Source: CADEFX01 sp963840425
GTDB lineage: Bacteria; Pseudomonadota; Alphaproteobacteria; Rhizobiales; Hyphomicrobiaceae
DNA: 64,000 nt
Reading direction: 5' to 3'
Assembly (NCBI GenBank): GCA_963840425.1
Contig: CAWIYZ010000033.1
Coordinates: forward strand, 372,001-436,000
Part shown: positions 26,178 through 36,637 of the stretch, one piece after another
How positions within the stretch are numbered: the first letter of the stretch is position 1
Layout of the letters: the number at the start of each line of letters is the position of its first letter
The notes under the pieces: model-generated
Database searches by the model: none
What the model was told of the DNA's origin: nothing
What the model saw: only the letters and a program-made list of their open reading frames with translations
Made by a program: the position numbers and the translations under genes

Positions 26178-26707
26178 CCCGTCGGCACGCCTGCCGTTGC
26201 GACAGCGCGATACCCCTTTCAAGGTTCGTTAGGGGCCTCGACTCCCTTGGCATCATAGCGCGCAAACGATCCGCTTTGCTTGCTGCCGCGCGAATCGTCC
26301 TAGTTCTTCGGAGCAATTCTAGCAATGGTGTTCCTTGGTTGAGGACCTAGCTGCTTACCATGTTTAGGGACTTAGCCTCATTCTAGTTGGCGTGCGGCTC
26401 GCAGCGCGGCCGCAATAGCCGCAGCGAACGACCGTTGTTGGCACACATGCGCCGTTCTGCCTGCTGGCCGGTATCGTTAGCTTCCTGGGCAGATCGGACT
26501 TCCTGTCTGAGCGAAATCGGTGCGTGCTCATGACCCAATTCAAAACCCGCCCGAGACAGTGGTCACACTCATCCCCTAGTGCCGACGCTTGACCGGAGCA
26601 GAACATCGAGCAGTGCGAGCGTGCGTCATTTTGACACCCGCCATTCCTCGGTGGTACCGTCCGCGCAACGCCGCGCACGACGGCGAAAAGGCATCAGGGA
26701 GGGTTAC
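26178..26707. other. Intergenic region without recognisable gene
   Basis: About 530 bp between the DUF937 gene and the TRAP binding-protein gene on the same strand. It probably contains the promoter of the latter. No family motif or strong repeat was found. Confidence 0.4.
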
Positions 26708-27800
26708 ATGGCAACGGCGCGTTGGCTGACCGTTTGTGTGTCGGCTCTGCTCATCTCCATCACAAGCTCTGCACTGGCGCAGACACAGAAGCTCCGCGTG
26801 CAGGCGAGCTTTCCGCCCAGCAGCGTGGTTATGGAGAATTTTAAGTTGTGGTCCGACCGCGTGAACGTGATGTCGGGCGGGCGCCTAGAGATCGAAGGAC
26901 TTGCCGCCGGCACGGTAGTGCCGGCTTTTGAGGTGCTCGATGCCGTGCACAAGCAAGTGGTGGAGGGCGGCTATTCGGCGGCCGCCTATTGGGTCGGCAA
27001 ACATCGTGCCGCTGCACTCTTCGGTCCGGCGCCAGGCGGCCCATGGGGCATGGACGAGATTGATTTTCTCGGCTGGCTTTATACCGGCGGCGGACTTGCG
27101 CTCTATCAGGAGCTCTACGAGAAGGAGCTGAAACGTAACGTCGTCGTAATCCCTATGACGTTCGTCGGCAATCAGGTCTTCGGCTGGTTTGCCAAACCGG
27201 TCAAGAACTGGGAGGATCTGAAGGGTCGCAAATGCCGCCAGACTGGCATCAATGCCGAGGTATTCGCGAAGGCCGGCATGGGGGTGGTCAACATGCCAGG
27301 CGGCGAGATCGTGCCGGCCGCCGAGCGCGGTGTCATCGAGTGCGCCGAGTGGTCGAGCCCAGCGGATGACATGAAGATCGGCTTCCACAGCGTATGGAAG
27401 CACTACTACATGCCGTCGGTGCACGAGCCGGCGCCCATACTCGAGGTGCTGATCAACGCTGATGTGTGGAAGAAGCTCACGCCAGACCTGCAGCAGATCC
27501 TCAAGACCGCGGCATGGGAGGCAACCGTCATGCAACGCCTGCTGTTCAACAAGCTGAACGTTGAGGCTCTCGAGGAATTGCGGACCAAGCACGGCGTGCA
27601 GACGCACCGGACACCGGACGACATTCTGAAGAAGATCCTGGAGACTTGGGACCAGATTGCCAAGGAGGAGGAGGCCAAGAGTCCCTTCTTCAAGAAGGTC
27701 TACGAGAGTCTAGCGCGCGTACGCCTCGAAGGTTGTGCCTATGCGGATCTCGACCTATCCCGACTACAACTTTGCCGCCAAGCACTATTGGAACAACTAA
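26708..27800 (+). CDS. TRAP transporter substrate-binding protein (DctP family), frame broken near 27715
   Basis: ATG 26708 follows GGGAGG and opens a signal peptide (TARWLTVCVSALLISITSSA, cleaved after ALA). The mature part has TRAP solute receptor motifs: VVPAFEVLDAV, WEDLKGRKCRQTG and GEIVPAAERGVIECAEW, the usual specificity helix region. Near VYESLARV the frame breaks; dropping one base of the GCGCGCG run at 27713-27719 restores YASKVVPMRISTYPDYNF and a stop after HYWNN at 27800, the normal family C-terminus (about 363 aa). The membrane subunits DctQ and DctM are not in the window. A Rieske oxygenase gene follows. Confidence 0.85.
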
Positions 27801-27921
27801 CTACGCGGTTCATCCGCGTTTCGGCCAAACGTGGCACGTGCGACCGGGCCACGGGGTGAAAGCGTGTGCTCATGCAGTCTCGCGGATCTTACAGCAGTCC
27901 AAGCCGTGTCGGGAGGATCAG

Positions 27922-29253
27922 ATGACGACGGCGAACGAAGGCATGGAGCTTACGCGCGTCGGCTCAGGGACCCCAATGGGCGAGTTGATGCGGTGCTATT
28001 GGATCCCCGCGGCCATGTCCTCCGAGCTCGTGCGCGACGGCGCGCCCATCCGTCTGATGCTGCTGGGCGAGAAGCTGATCGCGTTTCGCGACAGCGCCGG
28101 CCGTGTCGGCGTAATGGACCATCGCTGCCCGCATCGCTGCGCGTCGCTGTTCCTAGGCCGCAACGAGGAAGGCGGGATTCGCTGCGTCTACCACGGCTGG
28201 AAGTTCGACGTCGCCGGCAACTGCCTGGATATGCCGAGCCTGCCGCCACCGGGCTTCAAGCAGAAGGTGAAGGCGAAAGCCTACAAGGTGGTGGAGCGCG
28301 CCGGCGTCGTGTGGGTGTACATGGGCTCGCGTGCCGATGCGCCGCCGCTGCCGAGCTTCGAGATCCTCGACATGCCGCAAGATGAGATCAAGGTCAGCTT
28401 CATCCAGCGCGACTGCAATTATCTGCAAGCACTCGAGGGCGAGATCGACACCTCGCATTTCGGCTTCCTGCACGCCGGCCACGTCGATCCGGACGACCTG
28501 CCGGAGGACGAGCCCGTGCGGAGCACTGTCATCAACCGGGCGCCCGAGTATCATCTGACCGACGCGCCATGGGGCACGCAGTACGCCGGCTACCGCGAAG
28601 CCGCGCCCGGCCAGACCTACTGGCGCTTCGGCAATTTCCTGTTTCCGTTCTGGACCCAGGTGCCCAACGGTGAGTTCGGCAGTCACATGCATGCGCGCGC
28701 CTGGGTGCCGCTCGACGACGAGCACACCATGTTCATCTTCATCTGGTGGAAGCAGGCGGTGTCGGCGATGTCGCTGCCGCAACCGGCCTTCAAGGACGGC
28801 ACGCCGATCGGCGGCACCGGGCGCGGCAACAAGATGTTGCCCAATACCACCGACTGGCTGGGACGCTGGCGGATGGCGGCAAAGGCCAGCAACGACTGGG
28901 GGATCGACCGTGTCGCTCAGCAGAGCAATACAATCTACACAGGCATCGACGGCATCCACTTGCAGGATCAGGCCATCACCGAGAGCATGGGGCCGATCGT
29001 GGATCACACATTCGAGCACCTGGCGCCGTCGGACCAAATGATCACGCGCACGCGCCGACGCCTGTTGATGGCCGCACGAGCGTTGCGCGACAACGGCGTG
29101 TTGCCGCCCGGGGTCGAGGATGCAGATGTGTACCGCGGGGCACGCAGCGGATACTTCGTAAGCGATGACAAGAGCCCATGGCGGAAGATCTACACGAGAC
29201 AACTGGCTACCTCAGTGCGTCCGCAGCCAAGCCCGTTACGCGCGGCGGAATGA
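27922..29253 (+). CDS. Rieske non-haem iron oxygenase alpha subunit
   Basis: The 443-aa protein starts at ATG 27922 behind GGGAGGATCAG. Rieske ligands are Cys69-x-His71 and Cys88-x2-His91. The mononuclear iron site is seen in EIDTSHFGFLHAGH (Asp176, His179, His184). The layout matches the phthalate 4,5-dioxygenase/aromatic O-demethylase group rather than alpha3beta3 dioxygenases; no beta subunit is nearby. A reductase partner is also missing from the window. Together with the preceding TRAP binding protein it may form a small uptake and oxidation unit for an aromatic acid. Confidence 0.9.
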   Translation: MTTANEGMELTRVGSGTPMGELMRCYWIPAAMSSELVRDGAPIRLMLLGEKLIAFRDSAGRVGVMDHRCPHRCASLFLGRNEEGGIRCVYHGWKFDVAGNCLDMPSLPPPGFKQKVKAKAYKVVERAGVVWVYMGSRADAPPLPSFEILDMPQDEIKVSFIQRDCNYLQALEGEIDTSHFGFLHAGHVDPDDLPEDEPVRSTVINRAPEYHLTDAPWGTQYAGYREAAPGQTYWRFGNFLFPFWTQVPNGEFGSHMHARAWVPLDDEHTMFIFIWWKQAVSAMSLPQPAFKDGTPIGGTGRGNKMLPNTTDWLGRWRMAAKASNDWGIDRVAQQSNTIYTGIDGIHLQDQAITESMGPIVDHTFEHLAPSDQMITRTRRRLLMAARALRDNGVLPPGVEDADVYRGARSGYFVSDDKSPWRKIYTRQLATSVRPQPSPLRAAE

Positions 29254-29307
29254 CTCAGACAATGCTTCGGTCCGGCGCGCTGCTCGTCGCTGCCGCACAT
29301 CAAGGCG

Positions 29308-29353
29308 GAAGCAGCCTCACAGCGCGTAGTGCGTGACGCCCGCTTCTGACCCA
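29308..29353. repeat. Dispersed repeat, copy 1
   Basis: This 46-bp stretch (core GTAGTGCGTGACGCCCGCT) recurs nearly unchanged at 36638-36681, differing by one substitution and small gaps. It lies between genes. A fragment with weaker likeness occurs near 48910. Confidence 0.6.
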
Positions 29354-29427
29354 GCTCGGAACACGGCGCGTTCCTAAAATCATCCGTATCGCTATCTATT
29401 CCGCTTAGTTCACTGCGCTAGGCTCTC

Positions 29428-30030
29428 TCAGCGCGAGCTCGCTCGCTTTCTCCACACCCGTAGGTCAGCCATGACTTTTATGGTCGCCGCGAGGACCAGG
29501 GCGCAAAGGGCCGCCTTCGACACCGTCCCCATCGTCCCTTCGATCAGTATGCCATGGGCCACACTCCCTACGACGACTACGACCGCGAGGAGCATATGAG
29601 CGATGCGCCACGCTCTCGGTCCCAATCGCCGGCGGAGTGCAGCCAAAAGCGCGACGGCGAAGATTGCCCACATGGCGATCACGCCCCAGGCTGAGAAAGG
29701 CGTCGGCGATGCGAAGAGAAGGGCGTCAATCACGTCTGGCGGACTGGTGATCCAAAGGCCTCCAACGTGGATCACCACCGCCACGACCAGCACGCCTCCG
29801 ATCCAGCGATGTGCGCGCCGCGCGCGATGAGCCGACAGTCCCGGTAAATATCCGCCAATCAGCATTGGCTGAACGAGCAAGAGCCCCAGTGCGATAACCC
29901 CTGCAAATCCGGCCGCTATGTAGACCGGATCGCGCCATGCAAGCAGCGGGCTCGCTGCTGCAACGGCGATCGGCACGCAAACGGCAGCTGCAAGGGCGGC
30001 CCAGATCAGGGTCGCCCTGGTCAATCGCAT
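29428..30030 (-). CDS. Ferric reductase-like transmembrane protein
   Basis: ATG 30030 is chosen (a TTG at 30045 is possible), giving 200 aa with about six membrane helices. Histidines spaced across helices (RAHRWIG, VVIHVGGLW, WRIAHMLL, SVAHGILI) fit two b-type haems as in the ferric reductase/MsrQ domain. It has no flavin or NAD domain, so electrons must come from quinol or another partner. The gene follows the Tat-exported protein below with only a short gap, so the two are likely made together. Confidence 0.75.
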   Translation of the reverse strand: MRLTRATLIWAALAAAVCVPIAVAAASPLLAWRDPVYIAAGFAGVIALGLLLVQPMLIGGYLPGLSAHRARRAHRWIGGVLVVAVVIHVGGLWITSPPDVIDALLFASPTPFSAWGVIAMWAIFAVALLAALRRRLGPRAWRIAHMLLAVVVVVGSVAHGILIEGTMGTVSKAALCALVLAATIKVMADLRVWRKRASSR

Positions 30031-30050
30031 CCCCTTCGTCCCCAACTCGG

Positions 30051-30539
30051 CTATGCCGGCTGAAGTACGAAGTGCGCCTCGAGGCTGGTGTCTTTTGCGC
30101 TCCGCATCAAGGGACGAAGGAATACGGTTTGGAAGTCACCACTGTCATAGGCGAGGTGACCATGCGGTTGGCCAAAGGCGGGAACGATCTGCGGCATCTC
30201 GAGACGGAACAACCCGTTCGAATCAGTCAGCGTGGCCCCGTGACTATGCGCGTCTCTCTCATGGCCTTCGGTCGTGTGTGCCCAGATCTGGATGCGCTGC
30301 CCCGCAAGAGGCGCTCCGTCGCTTGCGCGGCGCACGGTGCCCGACATCCAGAAGCCGCCGCCACCGATCCGCTGCACGATCGGGGCGCCGCGGAGGTAGT
30401 TGTTAGACCCGCCTGGCATCGAACCGGTAGGTGCGAGACCTTGCGCGCGAGCAGGCGACAGGAGTACGGAAACCCCGGTTGCTACAACGCAGCCGCCAGC
30501 GGCGAGGAGTTTACGGCGGTTGAGCACGGCGCTAGTCAT
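30051..30539 (-). CDS. Tat-exported intradiol dioxygenase-like protein
   Basis: The 162-aa protein starts with a twin-arginine signal (NRRKLLAAGGCVVATGVSVL, cleaved near ARA-Q). The mature part follows the intradiol ring-cleavage dioxygenase beta-fold: SGTVRRASDGAPLAGQRIQI, then TDSNGLFRLEMP and FGQPHGHLAYDSGDF. The HGH pair fits iron-ligand histidines, but the two ligand tyrosines of protocatechuate dioxygenase are not clear, and the protein is shorter than the enzyme. It may be an extracytoplasmic metal protein served by the membrane haem protein encoded next to it. Confidence 0.7.
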   Translation of the reverse strand: MTSAVLNRRKLLAAGGCVVATGVSVLLSPARAQGLAPTGSMPGGSNNYLRGAPIVQRIGGGGFWMSGTVRRASDGAPLAGQRIQIWAHTTEGHERDAHSHGATLTDSNGLFRLEMPQIVPAFGQPHGHLAYDSGDFQTVFLRPLMRSAKDTSLEAHFVLQPA

Positions 30540-31110
30540 GTAAGTTCCTCCTAGGGAGCGTGCAGTCGTTCGGCCGATAGAGCGGTATCAGGTGCGATGC
30601 ACCTTAATTTAGCGCGTTTGCAACCAATTCCCAGCTTGGGGAGGCAACGAGCGTGATAGGCTGCACCAACAATTTTGTGAACGGGTGTTGCCTGCCGCGC
30701 TCAACCAACGCCGGATGGCCGCGAGCGATCGTGCGCCACCTCGCAAGGACCTGGAGCAGGCGCTAACGCGGATCGCGCGTTGGCTTTCTTTGGAAAGCAC
30801 AGTGTCGAGTCGGTCCGAATTCGAAGTTTCAATGCAGGGCGTCCGCTACTCGCACCGAACTGCCGAACTCGCCTCTGCTCATCTTCGTCAGTTTCCGGAG
30901 GCAAACCGGGCGCGGCTCAACAGATGGTTGACTTCCGCTGTGACACAAGTCGGACGCGGAGGCACAGCCAGCTTGCGGCTTGCCTGCCATGGCGTCGCAG
31001 GTTCGGTCGAGTTCATTACAGCAGGTCTGTCTTGCGACAGGCTCATGCCGTAGTGGCGACGGGTAGTGAGCGAAGTAGGTTCGCCACCCGCCGCAACACA
31101 ACACGCTGCT
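30540..31110. other. Region without supported gene
   Basis: About 570 bp. A plus-strand frame (30685-31053) reads as a low-complexity, Arg- and Ser-rich protein without recognisable motifs. I do not accept it as a gene. The Tat-protein promoter must be at the left end. Confidence 0.4.
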
Positions 31111-31551
31111 TCACGAGCCGGCGGGCCACGAGAAGTCTGGCCGCAACCCTGCATACACCGGCCGACCGTCGGACGGCTTGGGGTATCCTTTCGACTCGTC
31201 CCAAAAGGCATGGTACGCCGCCTTTGGAAACTTACCAGTGTCGTACCCCATGATGTTCGGCACGGCAACGCGGATGCGATGCAGTTTGTCGTCCAGCATC
31301 AGCACCGAATTGCATTCGGTGCAAAGGCAGATCTCCAGTGGACCGCCTGGATTATTGGCGTTGAACGGTACGCGCTTGATCTTCTCAGGGTGATCGACCT
31401 TCAGGTCGCCGTAGTTGAAGAAGGCCACGTGCGTGGTGTGTTGCTTGGTCACGGTTTTGCAGACGTTGCAATGGCATTCGTGGTTATCGATGGGCTCGGC
31501 GGAAGAGGTGACGTGCACATGCGAGCACCCTCCGGAGTATTTTTCGGTCAT
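31111..31551 (-). CDS. GFA (glutathione-dependent formaldehyde-activating enzyme-like) family protein
   Basis: The 146-aa protein binds zinc through Cys clusters: an N-terminal GGCSHVHV, then CHCNVC and CLCTEC, the signature of the GFA/CENP-V fold. Despite the family name few members act on formaldehyde; many are of unknown function. It neighbours a P450 on the same strand. Confidence 0.85.
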   Translation of the reverse strand: MTEKYSGGCSHVHVTSSAEPIDNHECHCNVCKTVTKQHTTHVAFFNYGDLKVDHPEKIKRVPFNANNPGGPLEICLCTECNSVLMLDDKLHRIRVAVPNIMGYDTGKFPKAAYHAFWDESKGYPKPSDGRPVYAGLRPDFSWPAGS

Positions 31552-31770
31552 AGCTTGGCACTCCTTGAAACGCTACCTGGTCTGGTGACCAGCGGCAGAC
31601 TAGCACTCTCCGTCGCTGACCCACATCAATAGTGCATCTAGAGCGGCCTACGTCTCTTGCGGCAATCTTCTTGGCATGGGCCCATCAGCTGGTGGTTGAA
31701 ACCGGCTGGGTCCCCCTCTCCAACAGCAGTTCTCGAGCAGCATTTCCGTGACATGGTTATCGGCCCACAC

Positions 31771-33061
31771 TCACTCGGCAAAGTCAGACCCAAAAGCCGC
31801 GTGGCGTCGGCGCACCAGGGTGTTGCAGGCTCTGGGACCTGTTCTCGGGCCAATACTCAAGCTCCAATGAAGTCTCAATGGAAGACTCCCGAGGGCATGC
31901 AGCGCATTGGCCGTCTTGTACGTCGGCTCGCCATTGAGCCCGATTCTCTTATAGCGTTTCGCCAACGTTGCGAGGATGACCTCGCCTTCCATCCGGGCAA
32001 TATTCAGACCAATGCACACATGCAACCCATCACCGAATCCCAGGTGACCCATCGTGTTGCGATCGAGGTCGAACACATCGGGCTTCTCCCATCTGCGTGG
32101 ATCGCGATTTGCTGAACCGAACCATACACCCACCTTGCTGCCGGCCGGCACCGCATAACCTGACAAATCCGCATCGCGGGAGGTTGTGCGATACGATATC
32201 GAGACGGGAGATTCCAACCGCGTTGCTTCGTCGAATGCGGCCCGCGCCTTGCCGGGATCAGCCCGCAGCGCATCCCACTGCTTGGGATCCATGGCAAGGT
32301 ATCGGAGAGCACCTGAAATGCTGCCAATCGTCGAGTTCCATTCCGGCGCGGAGAAACGCGCGTATCATCTCCGGCGCCACTTCTGCCGGAATGAGACCTT
32401 GATCAGCCGCCTCATAGATTTGGGAACCGACTCCGCCCGGCACCAGGCCATCGCGAGTCATCTGTCGATTGTACCATTCCATGTGCGGCTCGGCCCGCTT
32501 GAGAGCCGCGGCAAACAAATCGTTATTGGGCCCGAGCTGATTGAAGTTGAGGTCCGCGGCGATGTGCATCTGCTCACGGGTAATGGTTAGGCCCACAGCA
32601 CCAGGAAGCGCTTTCAAGATAAAGGCTTCGGCTATATCCCGCACACCATCGATCTCTTTCTTGTCGCCAAATTCGTCGATCGTCTCGATGGCTTGTCGCT
32701 CGAAGTCGCTTTTCCACTGGCGGACAACCACTGGAGACATGATGCGTGTGAGCACCCTTCGGTTGCGAGCGTGCTCCTCACCGACCTTTTCGCTGAAAAC
32801 ACTCGCCTTACGCCCCCATGACCCTGGCTTGCTGATATTAGCTAGACCGATACCTGCCGCGTTATCGTATGTGATGGGATCACGGAGCACCGATTTGATC
32901 TCGGCGTATCGACCGATGGCGTAGGCATCATACTTCTCCAGGCGCACGACGGGCGCCAGTTCACGCATTTCCTCCTGCCAAGGGTACGGGTTAAGCAGAT
33001 TGACTTCCGAATACGGATCCTGATTCAGGACGGGGGGCGTTACAAGGGCATCGGCTGTCAC
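31771..33061 (-). CDS. Cytochrome P450, frame broken at 32336-32337
   Basis: GTG 33061 gives the usual N-terminus (DPYSEVNLLNPYPWQEEMR). The I-helix part ends in EMIRAFLRAGM and then the frame fails. Removing one base from the TT at 32336-32337 (plus strand) restores GMDSTIGSISGALRYLAMDP, the expected I-helix to J-helix passage. The second half has the ExxR helix (DEATRLESPV) and the haem-thiolate loop FGDGLHVCIGLNIARME. The repaired protein is about 425 aa, a class I bacterial P450 needing ferredoxin and reductase, neither of which is next to it. The substrate is unknown. Confidence 0.85.
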
Positions 33062-33274
33062 GACTACATGCCCTTTCTGCGCTGGGTTTGCGCGACGTGC
33101 CGACCCGCGATTACAGATCGATCGTCCGATTTCCCTTCTTCCCGCGTGAGCCCGCAAATCATCATCAATTGCCCCTTCTCTTCTCGATGGCCGAGGCGCT
33201 CTCCACGAGACAGTGCGGCCGCTCGTTGGCTTGTACAAGCCGATCAACCAGCTGGGGCTGCCACGCCCCCACGA

Positions 33275-33709
33275 CTAGGGGCTCGCACGCCGCCAACTTA
33301 TTCGCTGGAAGCGCGGGACATTAGGCAAGAAATCCGGTCCCGAGAGCGTTAGGCGATTGCCGTCTAGCATGATGTGCCGTGTCGACGTGAGACCAGCGAG
33401 CGCCGGATTAGTTGAAACTTCGATCGAATGGAACACGGCGCCGTCGCGCACCGCGTAGCGTCCGGCATAGGCGAAACTGTCGTCGTAGGCTTGTGCTTTC
33501 TCTGCGAAATTGCCTGTGGCGAAAGGCTGGCGGCGGGCGCGGGCGAGCGTCGCGCTCACGTGACCGTCGGTGGTGTACAGGATGAAGCCCTTAGCGTCGC
33601 TGCCGAGAGGATACTCGGGTGCGCGCCCGTCCTCGTAGACGAGCGCCCAGCTCTCAAGCCGCCAGGCCCCAATCAGGTCGGATGCGGTCGGTTGCTCAGC
33701 GTCGATCAT
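33275..33709 (-). CDS. Lipocalin-like domain protein
   Basis: ATG 33709 (GAGGG about 4-5 nt upstream) gives 144 aa; the longer frame to 33793 lacks a ribosome-binding site. LIGAWRLESW, GFILYTTDGHVSATLAR and the late R-HIMLDGNRLTLSGP follow the small lipocalin-like domain seen in many catabolic clusters. The role is presumably binding of a hydrophobic ligand. It lies about 210 bp upstream of the P450 on the same strand. Confidence 0.8.
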   Translation of the reverse strand: MIDAEQPTASDLIGAWRLESWALVYEDGRAPEYPLGSDAKGFILYTTDGHVSATLARARRQPFATGNFAEKAQAYDDSFAYAGRYAVRDGAVFHSIEVSTNPALAGLTSTRHIMLDGNRLTLSGPDFLPNVPRFQRISWRRASP

Positions 33710-33984
33710 TGAACCCTCGATCAGAGGCTGCTCGCGGATGCGCAAAGCGTGCGCAATTGGTGTTTCTAGAACTGGGGCGACAGGTCGTCCCATGTCAAGG
33801 AGTGTAGCTGTCCCAACCTCGTCCGCCAGCTGTTCGGCACCGATCAGCGCATCGCGTCGCGACTAACTCTCGCGCAGCAGCACGAGCGCTCCGCTTGGTT
33901 AGGACGCAAAACGCGCAGCCCATACAGTCGGTGAGCAATTGATGCTCGCGTTTTGACAATTGCGCGGCCACGGACACGCAAGGG

Positions 33985-35376
33985 TTAGGCCGACTTGCGC
34001 CGTTGTTTGATCGCCGCCATGGTGGCGATAAGGCACATTCCGAGCCCGAGCCCAGACGCCACCAACGCGAATGTCTGCTGGAAGCCGATGAGTACAGCGT
34101 CCGTTCGCCCAACGCTCGCCGCCGACGCTGCAAGGGCATGGTTCAGCGCAGTTAGTCCCGACGCCGCACCGACAACGCCGAGCGTTCGCGTGACCAGCGT
34201 CAGGCTGCCCGCAACACCGCGATCGGACTGCGGCAGAGTCGCGAGAACTCTGTCCGCATACGCGACTTGAAACAATCCGAGCCCGAAGCCTTGCAAGCCG
34301 AGGCACACGGCCATGTGCACAGGTCGCGTGTGTGCCGTCCAGGTCGCGACGAGTGACAGTCCCACGACGGAGATCGCAGTGCCGAGGTAGGCAACGGGCG
34401 CCTGCCCGAAGCGCGTTGCGAGTTTTGCGGCCGCCAACGAGCCGACAATGATCCCCGTCGCGTTGCAGCCGAGGACCAAACCACCCAAGGCTGGTGCGAG
34501 CCCCACCGACCCCGCCAAGTGGAACGGCACCAGCAGCATCACGCTGAAGCCGGCCAGATTCACCGCGATGCTGGCGAGGTTTAGCACGAGGAAGCCTGGA
34601 TCCTGAAAAAGAGATGGCCTGATGATCGGGTCATCGTGCCGAGATTCGTGGACGAGAAACGCTGCAAAGCAGGCGAGCCCGCCAAGCAGAAGTGCGCCCG
34701 TCGCGACGGCGGCGTACTCCATCTCAGGTCGCGCCGTAGCCAGCAGAAACGCGCCGAGCCAAGTGATGAGCAGCAACGCTCCCGTCCAGTCATAGCGCCG
34801 CCGGGTGGTGACTTGTAGCGTTGCTGGAATGAGCCATGCCAGCGACAGTCCGGCCAAGACAAGTGGTAGCCGCCCCCAGAACACGACGCGCCAACCGTAG
34901 CTCTGCACGAGCACGCCACCGGCGAGCGGCCCAAGCGCCGTCCCGATCGCAATTGCTGCCGAATATAATCCGAGGACACGTGTCCGCTCACTCTCCCCAT
35001 AGAGAGAGGTCGCGAGCGCTGGCGCGCAGCTCCAAGACAGTGCGGCCCCGACACCTTGGAGAATGCGGCCGATAAGTAGCGCGGCGAAATTCGGGGCCAC
35101 TGCGCAGGCCGCGAAGCCCAGTGTCGAGAAGACGAGCCCCGTCACAAACACACGCCGATAGCCCAACAGATCGCCGAGCTTGCCAAAGACGAGCGACAGG
35201 CTGGCGTAGGTAAGCACGTAGGAGATGATGACCCAACGTATGCCGGCCTGCTCGAGCCCGAAGGCAGAGGTGATGCTAGGAAAGGCGATGTTGACTGCGC
35301 TATCGAGGGGCGCTGTCAGCGTGCCGAGACAGACGACGAGCAAAGCGGCAAACAAGCGACGACGTGGAAGTGGCAT
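33985..35376 (-). CDS. MFS transporter, DHA2 (14-helix drug:H+ antiporter) type
   Basis: About 463 aa from ATG 35376 (MPLPRRRLFAALLVVCLGT); a start at 35400 is possible. LGTLTAPLDSAVNIAFPSI is the motif D1-like first helix, GDLLGYRRVFVTG is motif A between helices 2 and 3, and GPLAGGVLVQSYGWRVVFW is antiporter motif C. Around 14 hydrophobic segments are visible. It likely exports drugs or toxic metabolites. Confidence 0.9.
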   Translation of the reverse strand: MPLPRRRLFAALLVVCLGTLTAPLDSAVNIAFPSITSAFGLEQAGIRWVIISYVLTYASLSLVFGKLGDLLGYRRVFVTGLVFSTLGFAACAVAPNFAALLIGRILQGVGAALSWSCAPALATSLYGESERTRVLGLYSAAIAIGTALGPLAGGVLVQSYGWRVVFWGRLPLVLAGLSLAWLIPATLQVTTRRRYDWTGALLLITWLGAFLLATARPEMEYAAVATGALLLGGLACFAAFLVHESRHDDPIIRPSLFQDPGFLVLNLASIAVNLAGFSVMLLVPFHLAGSVGLAPALGGLVLGCNATGIIVGSLAAAKLATRFGQAPVAYLGTAISVVGLSLVATWTAHTRPVHMAVCLGLQGFGLGLFQVAYADRVLATLPQSDRGVAGSLTLVTRTLGVVGAASGLTALNHALAASAASVGRTDAVLIGFQQTFALVASGLGLGMCLIATMAAIKQRRKSA

Positions 35377-35682
35377 GGCACTGGATGGCTCGGCTACCAA
35401 GGCGGGACAGCACTACACGGTCCAAAAAAGCAAAAAATCGACACCATCACCGTAGACTCGCGTCTCTGGTGCTGCCAACGGAGATGGGAGAGCCGCAGCC
35501 TTTGAAGACAAAAGGCTCCTCTGGACTGTCAACCGATAGACCCATGGTGCGCTCGTGGCAACGCACCAAACGCATGTCGCGGCGTCTTACAGTCAGCTAA
35601 GGTGAGTGAGGCCGTCCATGAGGCGACGCGACTTCATGGTTCTTCTTGTCAGCGCAGCGACACATTCATCGAAGTTGCCACA

Positions 35683-36513
35683 ATGAGTGATGTCCATCTC
35701 GAGTCGTACTTTTTGCGAATTGGCTACGAAGGTCACACGGCTCCGACTTTGGAGACTTTGCAGGTTCTCCACCGATTGCACCCGTCAAGAATCACATTTG
35801 AGAATTTCGACCCCCTGCTGAAGCGGCCGGTTCGGCTCGATCCGGCAAGCCTCATCGACAAGATCGTGAATAGAGGGCGAGGCGGGTACTGCTATGAACA
35901 AAACACCTTGTTTGAGCATGTCCTTCGGGCGCTCGGGTACTCAGTGAGCGGGCTTGCCGCACGGGTGCAGTGGAATGCGCCGAGAGACGTCGTGCGTTCG
36001 CGCACGCACATGGTCCTACGTGTTTGGTTGCCCGACGGTCACTACATCGTTGATGTGGGCTTCGGCCTCCTGACCTTGACCGCTCCGTTGCTTCTCGAAC
36101 CCGACATCGAGCAGTCAACCCCGCATGGCTTGCACCGCATGGTTCGCGTTGGTGACGAATTTCAACTTCAAGCCAGACTGGTCGAACAATGGAACCCCCT
36201 GTACCAGATTTCTCTACAAGAGCAGGTGGCCTCCGATTGGGAAGTAGCTAACTGGTTCACTTCAACGCATCCCGAATCTACCTTCACCAACAATCTGATG
36301 GCGGCACGTCCTGTCGGAGATCGGCGGTACGCACTTCTGAACAACAGGCTCAGTGTTCACCATCTCGACGGAAGGATTGAGCGCTCCATCATTCGAGAAT
36401 CCCTCGAACTTCGGCAGCTCCTGGAGAGCGATTTTTCGATCCGCTTGCCTGAGGGCTGTGAAGACTTGCTCCGGCGCGTGGCCCAGCGTGAAATGACGTC
36501 GCCGACGCCTTGA
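35683..36513 (+). CDS. Arylamine N-acetyltransferase
   Basis: From ATG 35683 the protein has 276 aa, the normal size. The cysteine protease-like triad is complete: Cys70 in RGRGGYCYEQN, His109 in SRTHMVL and Asp124 in VDVGFG. It transfers acetyl from acetyl-CoA to arylamines and hydrazines. The frame upstream to GTG 35602 lacks similarity. It faces the MFS gene divergently, a pairing that suits xenobiotic detoxification. Confidence 0.92.
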   Translation: MSDVHLESYFLRIGYEGHTAPTLETLQVLHRLHPSRITFENFDPLLKRPVRLDPASLIDKIVNRGRGGYCYEQNTLFEHVLRALGYSVSGLAARVQWNAPRDVVRSRTHMVLRVWLPDGHYIVDVGFGLLTLTAPLLLEPDIEQSTPHGLHRMVRVGDEFQLQARLVEQWNPLYQISLQEQVASDWEVANWFTSTHPESTFTNNLMAARPVGDRRYALLNNRLSVHHLDGRIERSIIRESLELRQLLESDFSIRLPEGCEDLLRRVAQREMTSPTP

Positions 36514-36637
36514 CAAGCCGTCCCGCCACTGGGGCCAGGAGCAATGGCAGGTCGACGCGACGATCGAACGTGTGAACGCATTTTGCGCACTTAGCTGCCG
36601 CGCATAGCTTGGCGTTGTAATGTCCGCTTTCGAGGCT

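Noticed and set aside
26425..26445. TTGGCAC-type sequence resembling a sigma-54 -24 element upstream of the TRAP gene
   Set aside because: The -12 GC element is not at the required 10-nt spacing.
28153..29202. Long open frame antisense to the Rieske oxygenase (349 aa)
   Set aside because: Shadow of a coding region with intact Rieske and iron ligands; no family features.
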